Below are positions 1 to 8,504 of a stretch of DNA of 21,640 nucleotides, piece after piece (positions within the stretch are counted from its first letter, which is position 1; each line of letters begins with the position of its first letter). The notes below the pieces were generated by a model that saw nothing but the letters and a program-made list of their open reading frames with translations, was not told where the DNA came from and did no database searches. The position numbers and the translations under genes were made by a program. This DNA comes from Chara braunii (Eukaryota; Streptophyta; Charophyceae; Charales; Characeae). The stretch covers positions 2,198,439 through 2,220,078 of the forward strand of contig BFEA01000012.1 of NCBI GenBank assembly GCA_003427395.1, given 5' to 3'.

Positions 1-103
1 AAAAAAAAAAAAAAAAAACAACGACGGGATTCAACGAGATTCAACGGGAGTTCAAAGGGATTCAACGGGGATTCAACGGGATTCAACGGGATTCAAAGGG
101 ATG
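1..103. repeat. Poly-A start and 10-bp ATTCAACGGG tandem repeat
   Basis: The window opens with 18 A. From about position 19 to 103 there are about eight degenerate head-to-tail copies of a 10-bp unit, ATTCAACGGG, with variants such as ATTCAACGAG and GTTCAAAGGG and an occasional one-base length change. No reading frame or function is visible. The same unit reappears at 160-216, so this is one small minisatellite family cut by the window edge. Confidence 0.8.
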
Positions 104-159
104 AAATTTTTCTTTGCTCCACGCGCGTCCAGTGACGTGTCTGAGGCCCAATGCGCCCT

Positions 160-232
160 CCCCGTTGAACAGTATTCAACGGGGCTTCAACGGGGCCCCA
201 CGGGCTATTCAACGGGTACAACGACGTTGAAA
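160..232. repeat. Perfect 10-bp hairpin within TTCAACGGGG repeats
   Basis: CCCCGTTGAA at 160-169 and TTCAACGGGG at 175-184 are perfect reverse complements round a 5-base spacer. The right arm is followed by further direct copies of the unit at 186-195 and 208-216, and by an inverted GTTGAA near 226. The hairpin is therefore one repeat unit that has been inverted. Positions 233-483 hold nothing I can identify. Confidence 0.8.
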
Positions 233-483
233 CTTTTCTGTTGCACGTTGAATAGACACATAACTATTTGCTGACACTTAATTAGGCACCATGAACCCTA
301 TGTCCCATTCAACCTGAAAGGTTCCTTGGTGCCACCAAATGCTTTTATCCCGAAATGAGATTCAGATTGTCACGTTTGACGAGGACGTCGATTGCGCTTC
401 AGGTGCTGTTGCCACTTCATGGCCTGGTTCCCGCTCTTCGAGCCCTTGTATACGCGCTCTTATTCATTATTGATGTACCTTTA

Positions 484-716
484 CCTAAGCCCTAATCTCC
501 CTGAACCTTGAGTCCGCCCACCTTCACTGTTAGGCCTGAACCCCAAGCCCTAAACGTATAACCTAAACCCTAAAACCGTACATAAAACTATCAACCCTAT
601 CCCTAACTTTCAACCCTAACCCTAAACCTTACATCCTGCAGTGTGAACCCTAAAACATAACACCTGTACCTTGAACCTTAAACCCCAAACACTAGTCCAT
701 CAAACCTAAGCCCTAA
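484..716 (+). repeat. Degenerate telomere-like CCCTAAA tract, left part
   Basis: Many CCCTAAA, CCCTAAC, CCTAAACC and ACCTTAAACC words are scattered through a tract rich in A and C on this strand. CCCTAAA is the C-rich strand of the TTTAGGG telomere repeat of most plants and many algae. The copies are heavily mutated and separated by unrelated bases, so this is an old interstitial or subtelomeric remnant and not a working telomere end. It continues after the inserted element, at 1141-1357. Confidence 0.7.
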
Positions 717-1140
717 AACCACAGGTCCCCCCACCACCGAAAACCCCTAGTCCCTGTGAGTTAGGGACGGGTTGTATGGAGGGGCGGCGACCGTACGAAG
801 GCGCCAGGTTGTACGGAGGCCGACGGGTCCAATCCCGCCATTTTGCAAGCGGCAACTTTGCCGATTTTTCGTGCTCATAAGAAGTCATGAAAATGTCTGA
901 AAATTTGAGGGTCCGTAGATTAGGTCGTGATCTTTCAGGGAAAAATATCAGGAAAAAAAAAAAAAAATTGGTGGCAAAAGATTCGCCGCGCCGATTCGGT
1001 TTATTTCCAATTTTTGTCGCAAATTCTGTACGAAGGCCCGCCCGGTTTTCCACGCTGTACTACAGGTCGTTCGACCAAAAAACAGAGACCGCGCACTAGA
1101 GGTCCTCCACGGGTTTTCGGTGGTGGGGGAACCTGTGGTT
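717..1140. mobile_element. 424-bp non-autonomous TIR element (MITE-like)
   Basis: The ends are inverted repeats of 30 bp (717-746 and 1111-1140) that differ at one position; each begins AACCACAGGT and ends ACCACCGAAAACCC. TAA is present directly outside both ends (714-716 and 1141-1143), and removing the element plus one TAA rejoins the flanks as telomere-like sequence (CCCTAAACC). Inside the left end a ~10-bp motif, GTACGRAGGC-like, occurs at 774, 793 and 811 (18-19 bp spacing) and again at 1028 near the right end, resembling subterminal transposase-binding repeats. A run of A lies at about 951-967. There is no transposase ORF, so movement would need an enzyme from elsewhere. A 3-bp TAA/TTA duplication is typical of PIF/Harbinger elements, but the flank is itself rich in TAA, so the family is uncertain. 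Confidence 0.72.
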
Positions 1141-1357
1141 TAAACCTTAATCCCTACATCGCCAACTGTAAATAACGCACAATGAACCGTAATTTAAGCC
1201 TCAACCCTGTACCTTGGACCCTTAAACCTTAACCCTAAACACAAAACTCAAGACCCTAAACCATGAATAATATACCCTAAACCTTAACGTCTAAGAGTAT
1301 GAATCGTCGACCCTTAACCTTAACTACAAACTTCAAAACGTAATATAACTTTAAACC
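1141..1357 (+). repeat. Degenerate telomere-like CCCTAAA tract, right part
   Basis: This continues the tract interrupted at 717-1140, with the same words in the same orientation (CCTTAACCCTAAAC, GACCCTAAACC, TACCCTAAACC, CCCTTAACC). The decay level is similar on both sides of the inserted element, as expected if one tract was split. Confidence 0.65.
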
Positions 1358-1423
1358 TAGGATCTTTTTCCAGGCGCTCGGGCACCCAACTTATGCTCGG
1401 GTACATGCCCAGGTGCTTAGCTA

Positions 1424-1485
1424 GCTGGGCATGACCCTCGGGTAGGGTTCCCGGCTGGCTGGGCATGACCCCCGGGTAGGGTTCC
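1424..1485. repeat. Two 28-bp direct repeats, period 34 bp
   Basis: A 28-bp block beginning GCTGGGCATGACCC and ending GGGTAGGGTTCC occurs at 1424-1451 and 1458-1485 with one difference (T or C in the middle). The near identity makes this a recent duplication compared with the decayed tracts around it. Just upstream (1380-1415) is a related GC-rich piece that contains CACCCAACTTATG, the core word of the array at 3844-4830. Confidence 0.75.
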
Positions 1486-2240
1486 AGGCAGCCTCGACCC
1501 GTAATTATTCTCGCCTTTGAGCATGGCTGCGCCGCGTGCGAGACTTCGCATAAATGGTCGTCGCGACGCTAACTTTTGTCATGTTAACCTAGCCATGCGC
1601 GAATACATGAGCATTTGCGATGATGAAGTACTATGTAGTGCCCATAAACATGAGACCCCCTTCGGATCATGGAGTCTTATTCGATGCTCGGGTGTCGGTT
1701 GACGCGTGTGCTAAAGGGTTAATCCTTTAACGAGTGCGAAAGCAGACAGAGCACCAAGCCATCTTCTGCACCCTTAGTGCTCCAATGTGGGGCACGGTAA
1801 GGTGGCGCTGAGTGTAGAAGAAAATTTGGAGGGGTAGTGAGTTGTCTAGCGTACCACCAACAACACACTAACCCTTCTACCCGAAACTCTATTGTTCCTC
1901 AAAAATAAAATTTAAAGAAAAAAATTTGAATTCTCGTGTCCACGAGAATGCGAAAATATCCATAGGCCTTGGCCTATGTTAAACACGTGGGCGCGCCGGC
2001 TATAACATCCGTGTGTAAAAAAATGGTTAATCCGTGCGCGAACCCGTTTACGAGTGCACTTACCCATAACTTATTCTGTGCGAGACTTCAGGCGTAATCG
2101 ACGCGCGAAAATGTTTAAGAAGCGCGCGCGCGAGAGAAAAATCATAGCATTCAGTTATGTGAACTCTCGCAGTCAACGATCATAGGAACACTTTACTCAT
2201 TACCGACAATTGTTCGACCCTTCGCGAGCTTCAACGCTGC
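1486..2240. other. Non-coding stretch with weak duplications
   Basis: I see no gene here. GTGCGAGACTTC occurs at 1537-1548 and again at 2079-2090. A longer, poorer pair (a GGTTAATCC word followed by TTTAACGAGTGC or TTTACGAGTGCAC) lies near 1717-1737 and 2024-2057. An 8-bp inverted pair, GCATGGCT and AGCCATGC, lies at 1521-1528 and 1591-1598. These suggest an old duplicated segment of unknown type. The two palindromes at 1930-1978 are listed separately. Confidence 0.4.
1930..1978. repeat. Two adjacent perfect palindromes
   Basis: ATTCTCGTG (1930-1938) and CACGAGAAT (1941-1949) form a 9-bp inverted repeat with a 2-base spacer. Eleven bases later CATAGGCC (1961-1968) and GGCCTATG (1971-1978) form an 8-bp inverted repeat, again with a 2-base spacer. 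Neither is followed by a clear T-run. They could be protein-binding dyads or cruciform formers, and no gene nearby says which. Confidence 0.75.
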
Positions 2241-3164
2241 GTACAACACTCAAGTATCAAAGATCATGTGTCACGAATGATGTTTCCTTCACAGTTTCGA
2301 ATGACTGAAGGATACGCCGTTCAACCGTCGTGTCGCCTCTGTCCCTTAGGCGGAGCGCCATAATGGGCAGGGCGCGAATGCTCAACAAATCGGGGAAACC
2401 CTTTTTTGCTGAGCAGGAACCTGGAATGTCATGGACAAGGACCTCAAATTCCAAGTTCAGGACCAACGTCCGACCAATTGATTCAAATAGCCAAAACAAG
2501 CATGTGCATTGTCGCATATATTGTGCGAATTATGCATGCACACGTTCGCTTGACCATAACGACTACGTGAAAATAAAGTGGTTCAATCATTCAGATAAAA
2601 GAGGTTGTGTGATATTCAACGATCACTCTCACAAAAATATTGTGGCTTGTCCATCAACATTCATGCAATACACATACAATCACCAAGACTCAATCCAGAA
2701 TCTCCCAAACATACCTACGATCACACAAAGTTTAAACAACAACATCACACACACTAAGGGAGTCAACTTTACTGTTCCTTGCAACTCATACCCTGCGTTA
2801 TGCATTCAAGCCTCAACCATTTTACACCATCCCACAACAAAGGTGACCAATCTTTAAAAATGATTATTTAGAAAAAAATATGTGTGAAAATTCAAACAAA
2901 CATATAAACACCCACAATGACTAAGGCTTTAGGTTAAGATGAAGAAAAAGGTACGTGTCGTAAATTGACTTATTATCAAAAGATAACAGAAGAATGATCC
3001 TTTGTAGGATTAGGCGGAATCAAGTATGCAATTGAATGTGTACACCTGCATCACAATATAGGCAAAAAATAACTAATACTATGTTTAAAAGTAAAAGAAG
3101 AATATGCTCAATGTTGCAGCCTAACTCCTCTACTAACTCCTCTTTTACCTTCTTACAATCGGTA
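2241..3164. other. No recognisable feature
   Basis: This is AT-rich sequence without recognisable genes. The longest open stretch on the plus strand (2330-2857) and an overlapping one on the minus strand (2257-2517) show no family motif, no low-complexity signature and no flanking gene structure that I recognise. I do not call either as coding. Confidence 0.5.
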
Positions 3165-3420
3165 CCAGAAGTCTATGGAAATTTTGGCAGTATTTTCCCT
3201 AAACAGGTGGATTGTCAAATTTCCCCCTTGAAAAAAATAATATAACTTTCCAGATTTCGAAGAATTTTGGGAGCGCTTCCCATAAGAAAAGTATCTTTCC
3301 TTAATTTTTGTGAACCCAAAAATAACTAACTATTTCAGATTTGTAAAAAAAATTGGCAGCACTTCCTGCAGGAAAATGAGACTGTCAAAATTTATACAAA
3401 ACTGAAAATGCAGAAACAAA
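3165..3420. repeat. Three degenerate ~84-bp tandem repeats
   Basis: Units start near 3165, 3251 and 3335. Each carries an AATTTTGGSAG-type core (GGCAG or GGGAG at 3186, 3269 and 3355; spacing 83 and 86 bp). The first and third also share GGATTGTCAAATTT versus GACTGTCAAAATTT downstream of the core. In unit 2 the core can fold (GGGA and TCCC round six bases). In unit 3 it contains the 12-bp palindrome TTCCTGCAGGAA at 3363-3374. Divergence between units is high. Confidence 0.55.
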
Positions 3421-3843
3421 GTACAACTATATTTGAGACTGATTTCTGACACTCACTTGACAGTTAAAACTAAAGATAGTCTACACAATCTTTCTGTTGC
3501 AAATGGTATCGTGAGCTAACACTAGTTCTAACCTCTTGTAAGGTCAGTCCTATCTAATCCCAAGCTTCCTTCCCATCATCCATCCTACCTGCCTATAGTT
3601 CCAACATTCAACAAACATATAAAGCGACAAAGCTATAAAAATAATATCCTTAAAGATAAACAAAACACACACACACACACAAGTGACCACAATACCATAT
3701 TTCACCAACCCTCAGGTTTTTTTCCCGATCACATAGTTCGTTCCAGTCTCACGTTATTACCTTTTTTACCTTTTCTTACATAAGGCATAGGATCAGACAA
3801 CCTAACTACTGAATATGATTGACTTGCCTAAGTTATATGAATA
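3421..3843. other. Non-coding spacer with short (AC)n run
   Basis: There is an (AC)n run at 3665-3681. TGGTATCGTGAGC near 3505 resembles the initiator-Met primer-binding site used by many plant LTR retrotransposons, but no LTR or gag-pol sequence accompanies it. The right part (3800-3843) may hold a decayed unit of the following array, with an AACTACT word at 3804. Nothing else is recognised. Confidence 0.4.
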
Positions 3844-4830
3844 GGCCATACCAACTTATAATGCCCTAGCCTGGTAGCATGAGTAAACGTAAGGTATATG
3901 ACTATGCCACACCAACTTATGGTGTGACTAATTCTGCCTAGACCACTGACATAGGACTAATGACCAAGCCTCACCAACTTATAGTGAGGCTGGTCAACCT
4001 GAATATTCGACATACACAAATAACTGAGCCGCCCCAACAGATGAGGAGGTTCAACCTTTGCCTAAACAAAACGACAAGAGGCATGTGACTATAATAAACC
4101 AATTCATGGTGTGGCTAGCCATCCCAAACAATGACATATAACATAAATATAGGTTACCCAACTTATGGGTAGTCCAACATGCTTAGATAAGCAACATGCG
4201 CGCGTGACCCAAAAAACCCCTAACTTATGGGTTCACCCAACCTTCGCAACACAACTACGTTCAACAAGTAAGATCACACCTTCATTCTCTTTTCTTACAA
4301 ATTGTCATGTCACTCCAACTTATCGTGATTCCCAACCAAACCTCGATTATGTTTACAAAATTGTCAAATTGTATATTATCTCTATGTCTTTGTTTTATCA
4401 TGGGCATAAGACCGGACTACCCAACTTATGGATATGTCTAGCCTATCGAGAGTTACCTCTAAATTTTATACCCCGAAGCTTATTTATTTTCTGTTTTTGT
4501 TTTCTACCCGTTTCTATGGCTAGATTTCATAACTTATGGCGCATAACCTGACAATAATATACATAATACATAATTATATCATAGTTTATACTCTGGTTCC
4601 ACTTATATTAACGACTCATGACTTTGTCACATCAATTGATCGTGTGACTAACTTTTGTTTGTGTCCCCCTTAGAAATAAACATACAACTGAATTCACTAA
4701 CTTAGAATGTGTCAAACTCTGTTCAATAACAAAAGAAACAAGGACTCTGAGAACCTAACTTATGGGTTATATCCTCCGTTCAGAAAGCCCATAAAAAACA
4801 TGCGACTGGATCGTCCAACTTATGGAGCGA
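3844..4830. repeat. Array of ~14 hairpin units with AACTTAT loop
   Basis: The core word AACTTAT, or a near variant, starts at 3853, 3914, 3976, 4036, 4101, 4160, 4222, 4317, 4423, 4531, 4634, 4699, 4757 and 4817. Spacing is 58-65 bp in the outer parts and 95-108 bp for four intervals in the middle. In most units the bases flanking the core are reverse complements, so the core is the loop of a hairpin. Stem sequences differ between units yet still pair: CACACC with GGTGTG (3914 unit), GCCTCAC with GTGAGGC plus an outer GACCA with TGGTC (3976), TACCC with GGGTA (4160), AACCC with GGGTT (4222), GTCACA with TGTGAC (4634, loop changed to contain AATTGAT), AACCT with GGGTT (4757, one T-G pair), and TCGTCC with GGAGCGA (4817, one bulge). 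Units at 4101, 4317, 4531 and 4699 pair poorly. Spacers share weak ACATGTGACTA-like sequence before the hairpin. No protein is encoded. A satellite with cruciform-forming units, a structured transcript or a regulatory array are all possible. Confidence 0.75.
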
Positions 4831-5750
4831 CCTTGCCTCTTAAAATTAAGCAGACAACCCGCATAAAAAAATAAAACACAGCGCCGAGTCAAGACACTCA
4901 GAATGGACTCAGCCTTTGGTTGACCTGGTCAGACACACGCAAAACCAACCTTCCTCTCACTTCCCCCATTCATTTTGTTCGAATTCACACAAATAATATA
5001 TCTTATTACGCATACTTTTTCAATTAACCTTTGAGATTAACTTATGATTCTGCAATAAACAAGAATAATAATCTTTCTCAATCATACTTTCAAACAGATA
5101 GAGAATAGTATGTCTTAAGGGATGGGATAACACGAGTAAAACAGTCTGTAAACCTGTATGTTCCCTGCCACCAGAAGTCTGCTTTGGTTCCGACAGAGCT
5201 CCTGCAATCTTTGGGCTAACCTCCCACAAGGTCTTCTTGTGGATTACGGACTTCCAATCCCGCCTTTCGCCTTCCTCTCCGAACCAGTCAGATTAGATTA
5301 AGAATAAGAAAGGTAGAGACAAAGGTTATTAAGTCTCTCAGATACAAGAAGGGTGCTCCCAGACTCGCGTGAGAGGGCCTTGCAATCTCCATTCGCCTGA
5401 TGCACTCGCAATGATGACAAACAACGTCGTTGAGATGGTTAAACCACGACCAGAACGCAGGGTACCAGTCCTCTGACAGACCTCCAAGTTGCAGCATCGA
5501 CCCCCACGCAGGGTCTGATCAATTTGTTAAAGGCGTGCTGCGCTAGCCACCGTCTGCCATGAACAACAACACAGGGTTACGAATAACAACATCAAGACCA
5601 CCGTGACGAGGAGCAGGTAGTCGAGTTTTTACTTATAGGTGCTCGCCCTTTCCCTCAGTGACTACCTCAACCAATGCCCAACTGTCTCAAAAGTCAACCC
5701 GAACTCCCATAATACTTGTGAAACACTTGATCCACTCCCTCTCCCAAAAA
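4831..5750. other. No recognisable gene; one 7-bp hairpin
   Basis: CCACAAG (5224-5230) and CTTGTGG (5236-5242) form a 7-bp hairpin with a 5-base loop. A GAGTC and GACTC pair round a word near 4885-4910 may be a decayed extra unit of the preceding array. The short open frames on the minus strand at 5020-5229 and 5288-5497 are not recognisable as protein. Confidence 0.4.
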
Positions 5751-5791
5751 TGTGCAAAGTGAAAAGGAATCTTCTGCTAAACATAGGAAGG
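5751..5791 (+). repeat. Dispersed module, copy 1
   Basis: This copy of the module with consensus GTGCAAAATGAGAATGAATC followed by TTTTGCTAGAA begins GTGCAAAGTGAAAAGGAATC and continues CTTCTGCTAAAC. Downstream sequence (5800-5980) is rich in GATCACGA and GATGATG words, like the sequence round the other copies. Its origin is unknown. Confidence 0.55.
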
Positions 5792-6946
5792 TACACTCTG
5801 CTCAACGCGTGTGATGAACGCCACAAGGGTCCTAATGCTGACGGGTACAATGATCAGCCCAATTGTGAAAATATGGAGATGAGGTACCATGATCACGAGG
5901 GTCGTGATGCATGCACCATGAAGAGCGACATCTTAATGAATACATGCCCACCCAACTAGATCACAACGACAAGAAGATCGACAATTGTATCCTTGAGATA
6001 AGTAGCAATGCCGTGAGCCAAAAAGGACAACCACTTGTGGAACAAGAAAGCACCACGCGTAGTAGTAGCTCAATAGAGGAAATAGTGTAGCAACACAAGA
6101 AACGACGTAGCTAAAAACATAACAGTATAACTCACCTTAGGAGCAACAGTCCGGTGGCTAGTAGTTATGCAGAGAGAACCCAGTAAAAACAACTCTCCGA
6201 CATATGAGGTAGCTACGGTCAACAACAAGAATCAACACTAAACCATTAAGGGGTCAATGACTCCTATTAGTCAACGAACCAGCAGCTTGAACTCAACAAA
6301 GGTCGCACAACCTTCAACATTAAAGAATTGGTTTGAGCAGTATCAACACTACCACATTCGCCCAGTCCACTCCCTATCGGCCTCTACAGGCATGGTCATA
6401 CCTAGACCTTTCGACAAATCATTGTTGGAGGGCAGTCCTTCCCCTTTTTGTTGAAGTATTTGGCCACTACCTCGGGCCAACTTCTTGCTTATGGCACCTG
6501 ACGACAAACCCAGCTAGGTGCGCGCAATACCATGCTTTACCAACCGGGCACAATGACTCAGCTACGTGCAACAACTTGTGCCTTACTCATAGCACGCCAA
6601 TGATAAGTTATAGTCTTCCTCTTCTTCGATCCTGCTCTCGACCTCCTCAGTCATTTCTACCCTCGTCTTACTTGCTGTTCAACTCTACCTTACCCTTGTC
6701 ACCATTCAATTCCTATTCGAGATGAATCTAGCCTGGACCACGACCATATAACAGGGTGTCGGAAATTGGTGCACGTGGACAAAGCCCTGCCAAATTCGAG
6801 ACCGCCCAGATCGACGAGCAGTAAGATGGTCGTGAGCAGCAGTACGACGATGAACACGACACTAATCAGCACGGTGACGAATTTGATGAAAAACGACGGT
6901 CAACATCATGGCTGCGAGAGGTGGTCGGATCGGCCTCCCACCGAAA
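5792..6946. other. Non-coding, low-similarity stretch
   Basis: There is no recognisable gene. An open frame at 6333-6725 is rich in Ser, Leu, Pro and Thr because the DNA is pyrimidine-rich. It has no conserved motif and I do not call it. GATCACGAC and CGATGATG-type words recur at 5880-5970 and 6800-6900. Confidence 0.4.
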
Positions 6947-7170
6947 GTGCAAAATAAGAATGAGCCTTTTGCTGAACGGACACCAGTGCTATCGAGCAGA
7001 GTCGAACCACCATCGACAGGACCTCAAGGACGAGGAGCCCGGATCCAGATGATGATCGCAATCTAACGCCAAGGGGATCACGACGATGACTTGGAGCACG
7101 AGGTTGTAAGGCCTCTCCACTACCCACCAAATGTGTGAATTGAGAATGAATCTTTCTCTAGAAAAGGGAA
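6947..7170 (+). repeat. Dispersed module, copies 2 and 3
   Basis: Copy 2 (6947-6979) begins GTGCAAAATAAGAATGAGCC and copy 3 (7133-7170) begins GTGTGAATTGAGAATGAATC, 186 bp apart. Each is preceded by a GGCCTCYCCAC-type word and then CCACC (6931-6943 and 7110-7128). This makes the shared block longer than the module alone, so copies 2 and 3 may be two units of a ~186-bp tandem repeat. Confidence 0.55.
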
Positions 7171-7239
7171 AAATTCAACATTAAATTTTATTTATTTATA
7201 TTATTATTTCCTTTATGCAATCAGTCGGCCCCGATGTCC

Positions 7240-7422
7240 AGGTTCAACCAATCGCTTCCTTTCTCATTTGCTCAATTCTTCTCGAAATCTCCTTCCTTCT
7301 TCTCCCTCGTCGCCATACGAATATCCTCGTCTCTTCCCTTTCGACTATATCCCCGCCTTGCCTCGACATCTACCTCTCGCTCCTTCTCCGATCTTTTCAA
7401 ACCCAACAAAAACTAGGTAAGC
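7240..7422 (+). other. Pyrimidine-rich tract ending in splice-donor-like site
   Basis: Downstream of module copy 3, 7240-7405 is strongly C+T-rich on the plus strand, like many plant 5' untranslated leaders, and ends at AG/GTAAGC (GT at 7417-7418). The same order of parts recurs at 8457-8697. No TATA box is placed with confidence and no coding exon follows. It may be a relic promoter and leader exon or simply pyrimidine-rich repeat. Confidence 0.3.
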
Positions 7423-7562
7423 AAACCGAAATCTTGTCCATTTGGTTTGTGTAAAAAGAACAATCGATGTATATAAGCTATCCTTCAGACCCGATACAGT
7501 AGCAAAATAGGTGAGCCGTATTCGGGGGAACATCGTTTGGCAATGGTGACGACGACCATCCG

Positions 7563-7566
<4 letters not shown>

Positions 7567-7650
<84 letters not shown>
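7567..7650. repeat. (TC)42 microsatellite
   Basis: This is an uninterrupted run of 42 TC dinucleotides. Apparent minus-strand open frames across it are poly(Arg-Glu) readings of the repeat and are not genes. A tract of this purity is expected to vary in length between individuals. Confidence 0.98.
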
Positions 7651-7654
<4 letters not shown>

Positions 7655-8117
7655 GCGCGCTCTTTGTAACCGTCCCAAGTGTATGAACGCATCTAACCGT
7701 TAGCATGACCAAATTCAATCAAAGTCAATGTGATCACGACCAGGAGCACCAGGGCCATAACGATGAACAACATTGGGGTGCGATGAACAGGACGAGTTGG
7801 ATCTCAATGACGACGACCTCCATTGGGATCATGATGAGAGCAGTATCAGTTCCGCCCAGACTTCGCATTTGCATGTGGCGTGGCGACAAGAACCAAGGAA
7901 GTACGCTTATGAACAAAGCATCATGGGCTTAAGATTCTTTACCGCCCAATCCGGACCGTGGATAGAAGGCGACAAAAACAAGAAAGGAGAAAAATTGAGA
8001 AAGCATAGAATATTCATGCCAACGTCGAGCTCGCAAAGAGGGGGAGAGGGGAAAAAAAGTGATGAGGATTCGAGAGGAAACAAAATAGTAACACGAATCA
8101 CTTTTGTTCTATCAACA
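7651..8117. other. Non-coding stretch
   Basis: No gene is recognised. GATGA and GATCA-type words (7720-7850) continue the composition of the surrounding dispersed-repeat region. The open frame at 7773-8186 has no recognisable domain and runs into a purine minisatellite. Confidence 0.4.
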
Positions 8118-8179
8118 AAGAGGGAGAGAGGGAGAGAGGGAGAGCGAGAGATGGAGAGAGAGGGGGGGGGGGTGGAGAG
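8118..8179. repeat. Purine minisatellite (GGGAGAGA)n with G10 run
   Basis: Repeated AGGGAGAG units run from about 8118 to 8160 and end in a 10-base G run (8162-8171). The tract is homopurine on this strand and could adopt triplex or G-quadruplex forms in vitro. It encodes nothing recognisable. Confidence 0.85.
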
Positions 8180-8456
8180 CCCGTAAGCAACTGCAAGAGA
8201 CTCTTCCTCCGAGAACTATTCTGATCGTCAACAAAAAACTTTCCCTCAACGACGAGCAGCATCTAGATCCTGATGATGATCGTAAGCAACAGTCAACCCT
8301 CCACCGGATCTTGACGTGCTCATGACAACGCTCTCTCAACAAGGCGGTAAGTGCCTCTAGACGACGACCATGATGGCGAGCACTGTTAGGATCAGAACGA
8401 TGATTGTGAAGACGTGTGCTCGCTGCCAACGGGTCTCCCACGACTGCTTACCAATT

Positions 8457-8497
8457 GTGCAAAATGAGAATGAATCGTTTGCTAGAACCTGGGAAGA
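8457..8497 (+). repeat. Dispersed module, copy 4
   Basis: This copy begins GTGCAAAATGAGAATGAATC and continues GTTTGCTAGAACC. It is preceded, as in the other copies, by a CTCCCAC word (8433-8441) and CACGACTGCTTACC. Upstream (8235-8290) a GACGAGCAGC block followed by GATCCTGATGATGATCG resembles GACGAGGAGCCCGGATCC and GATGATGATCG near 7029-7060, so similarity to the 6947-7170 block extends over about 200 bp. Confidence 0.55.
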
Positions 8498-8504
8498 TTT
8501 ACAA

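Noticed and set aside
2330-2857. 175-codon plus-strand open frame
   Set aside because: No recognisable domain, homologue or exon signal, and an overlapping minus-strand frame is also open. It could be chance.
3505-3517. LTR retrotransposon primer-binding site (TGGTATCGTGAGC)
   Set aside because: It only partly matches the usual plant form and no LTR pair, polypurine tract or gag-pol sequence is present.
4165-4551. 128-codon open frame across the hairpin array
   Set aside because: Its recurrent Asn-Leu-Trp words are translations of the repeated core AACTTATGG. It has no domain and covers only part of the array.
3844-4830. CRISPR array
   Set aside because: Regular spacing and hairpin repeats are superficially similar, but the repeat core is only 7 bases, the stems vary, the spacers share sequence, there are no cas genes and the window looks eukaryotic.
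7345-7718. Arg-Glu repeat proteins on the minus strand
   Set aside because: They are direct translations of the (TC)42 microsatellite.
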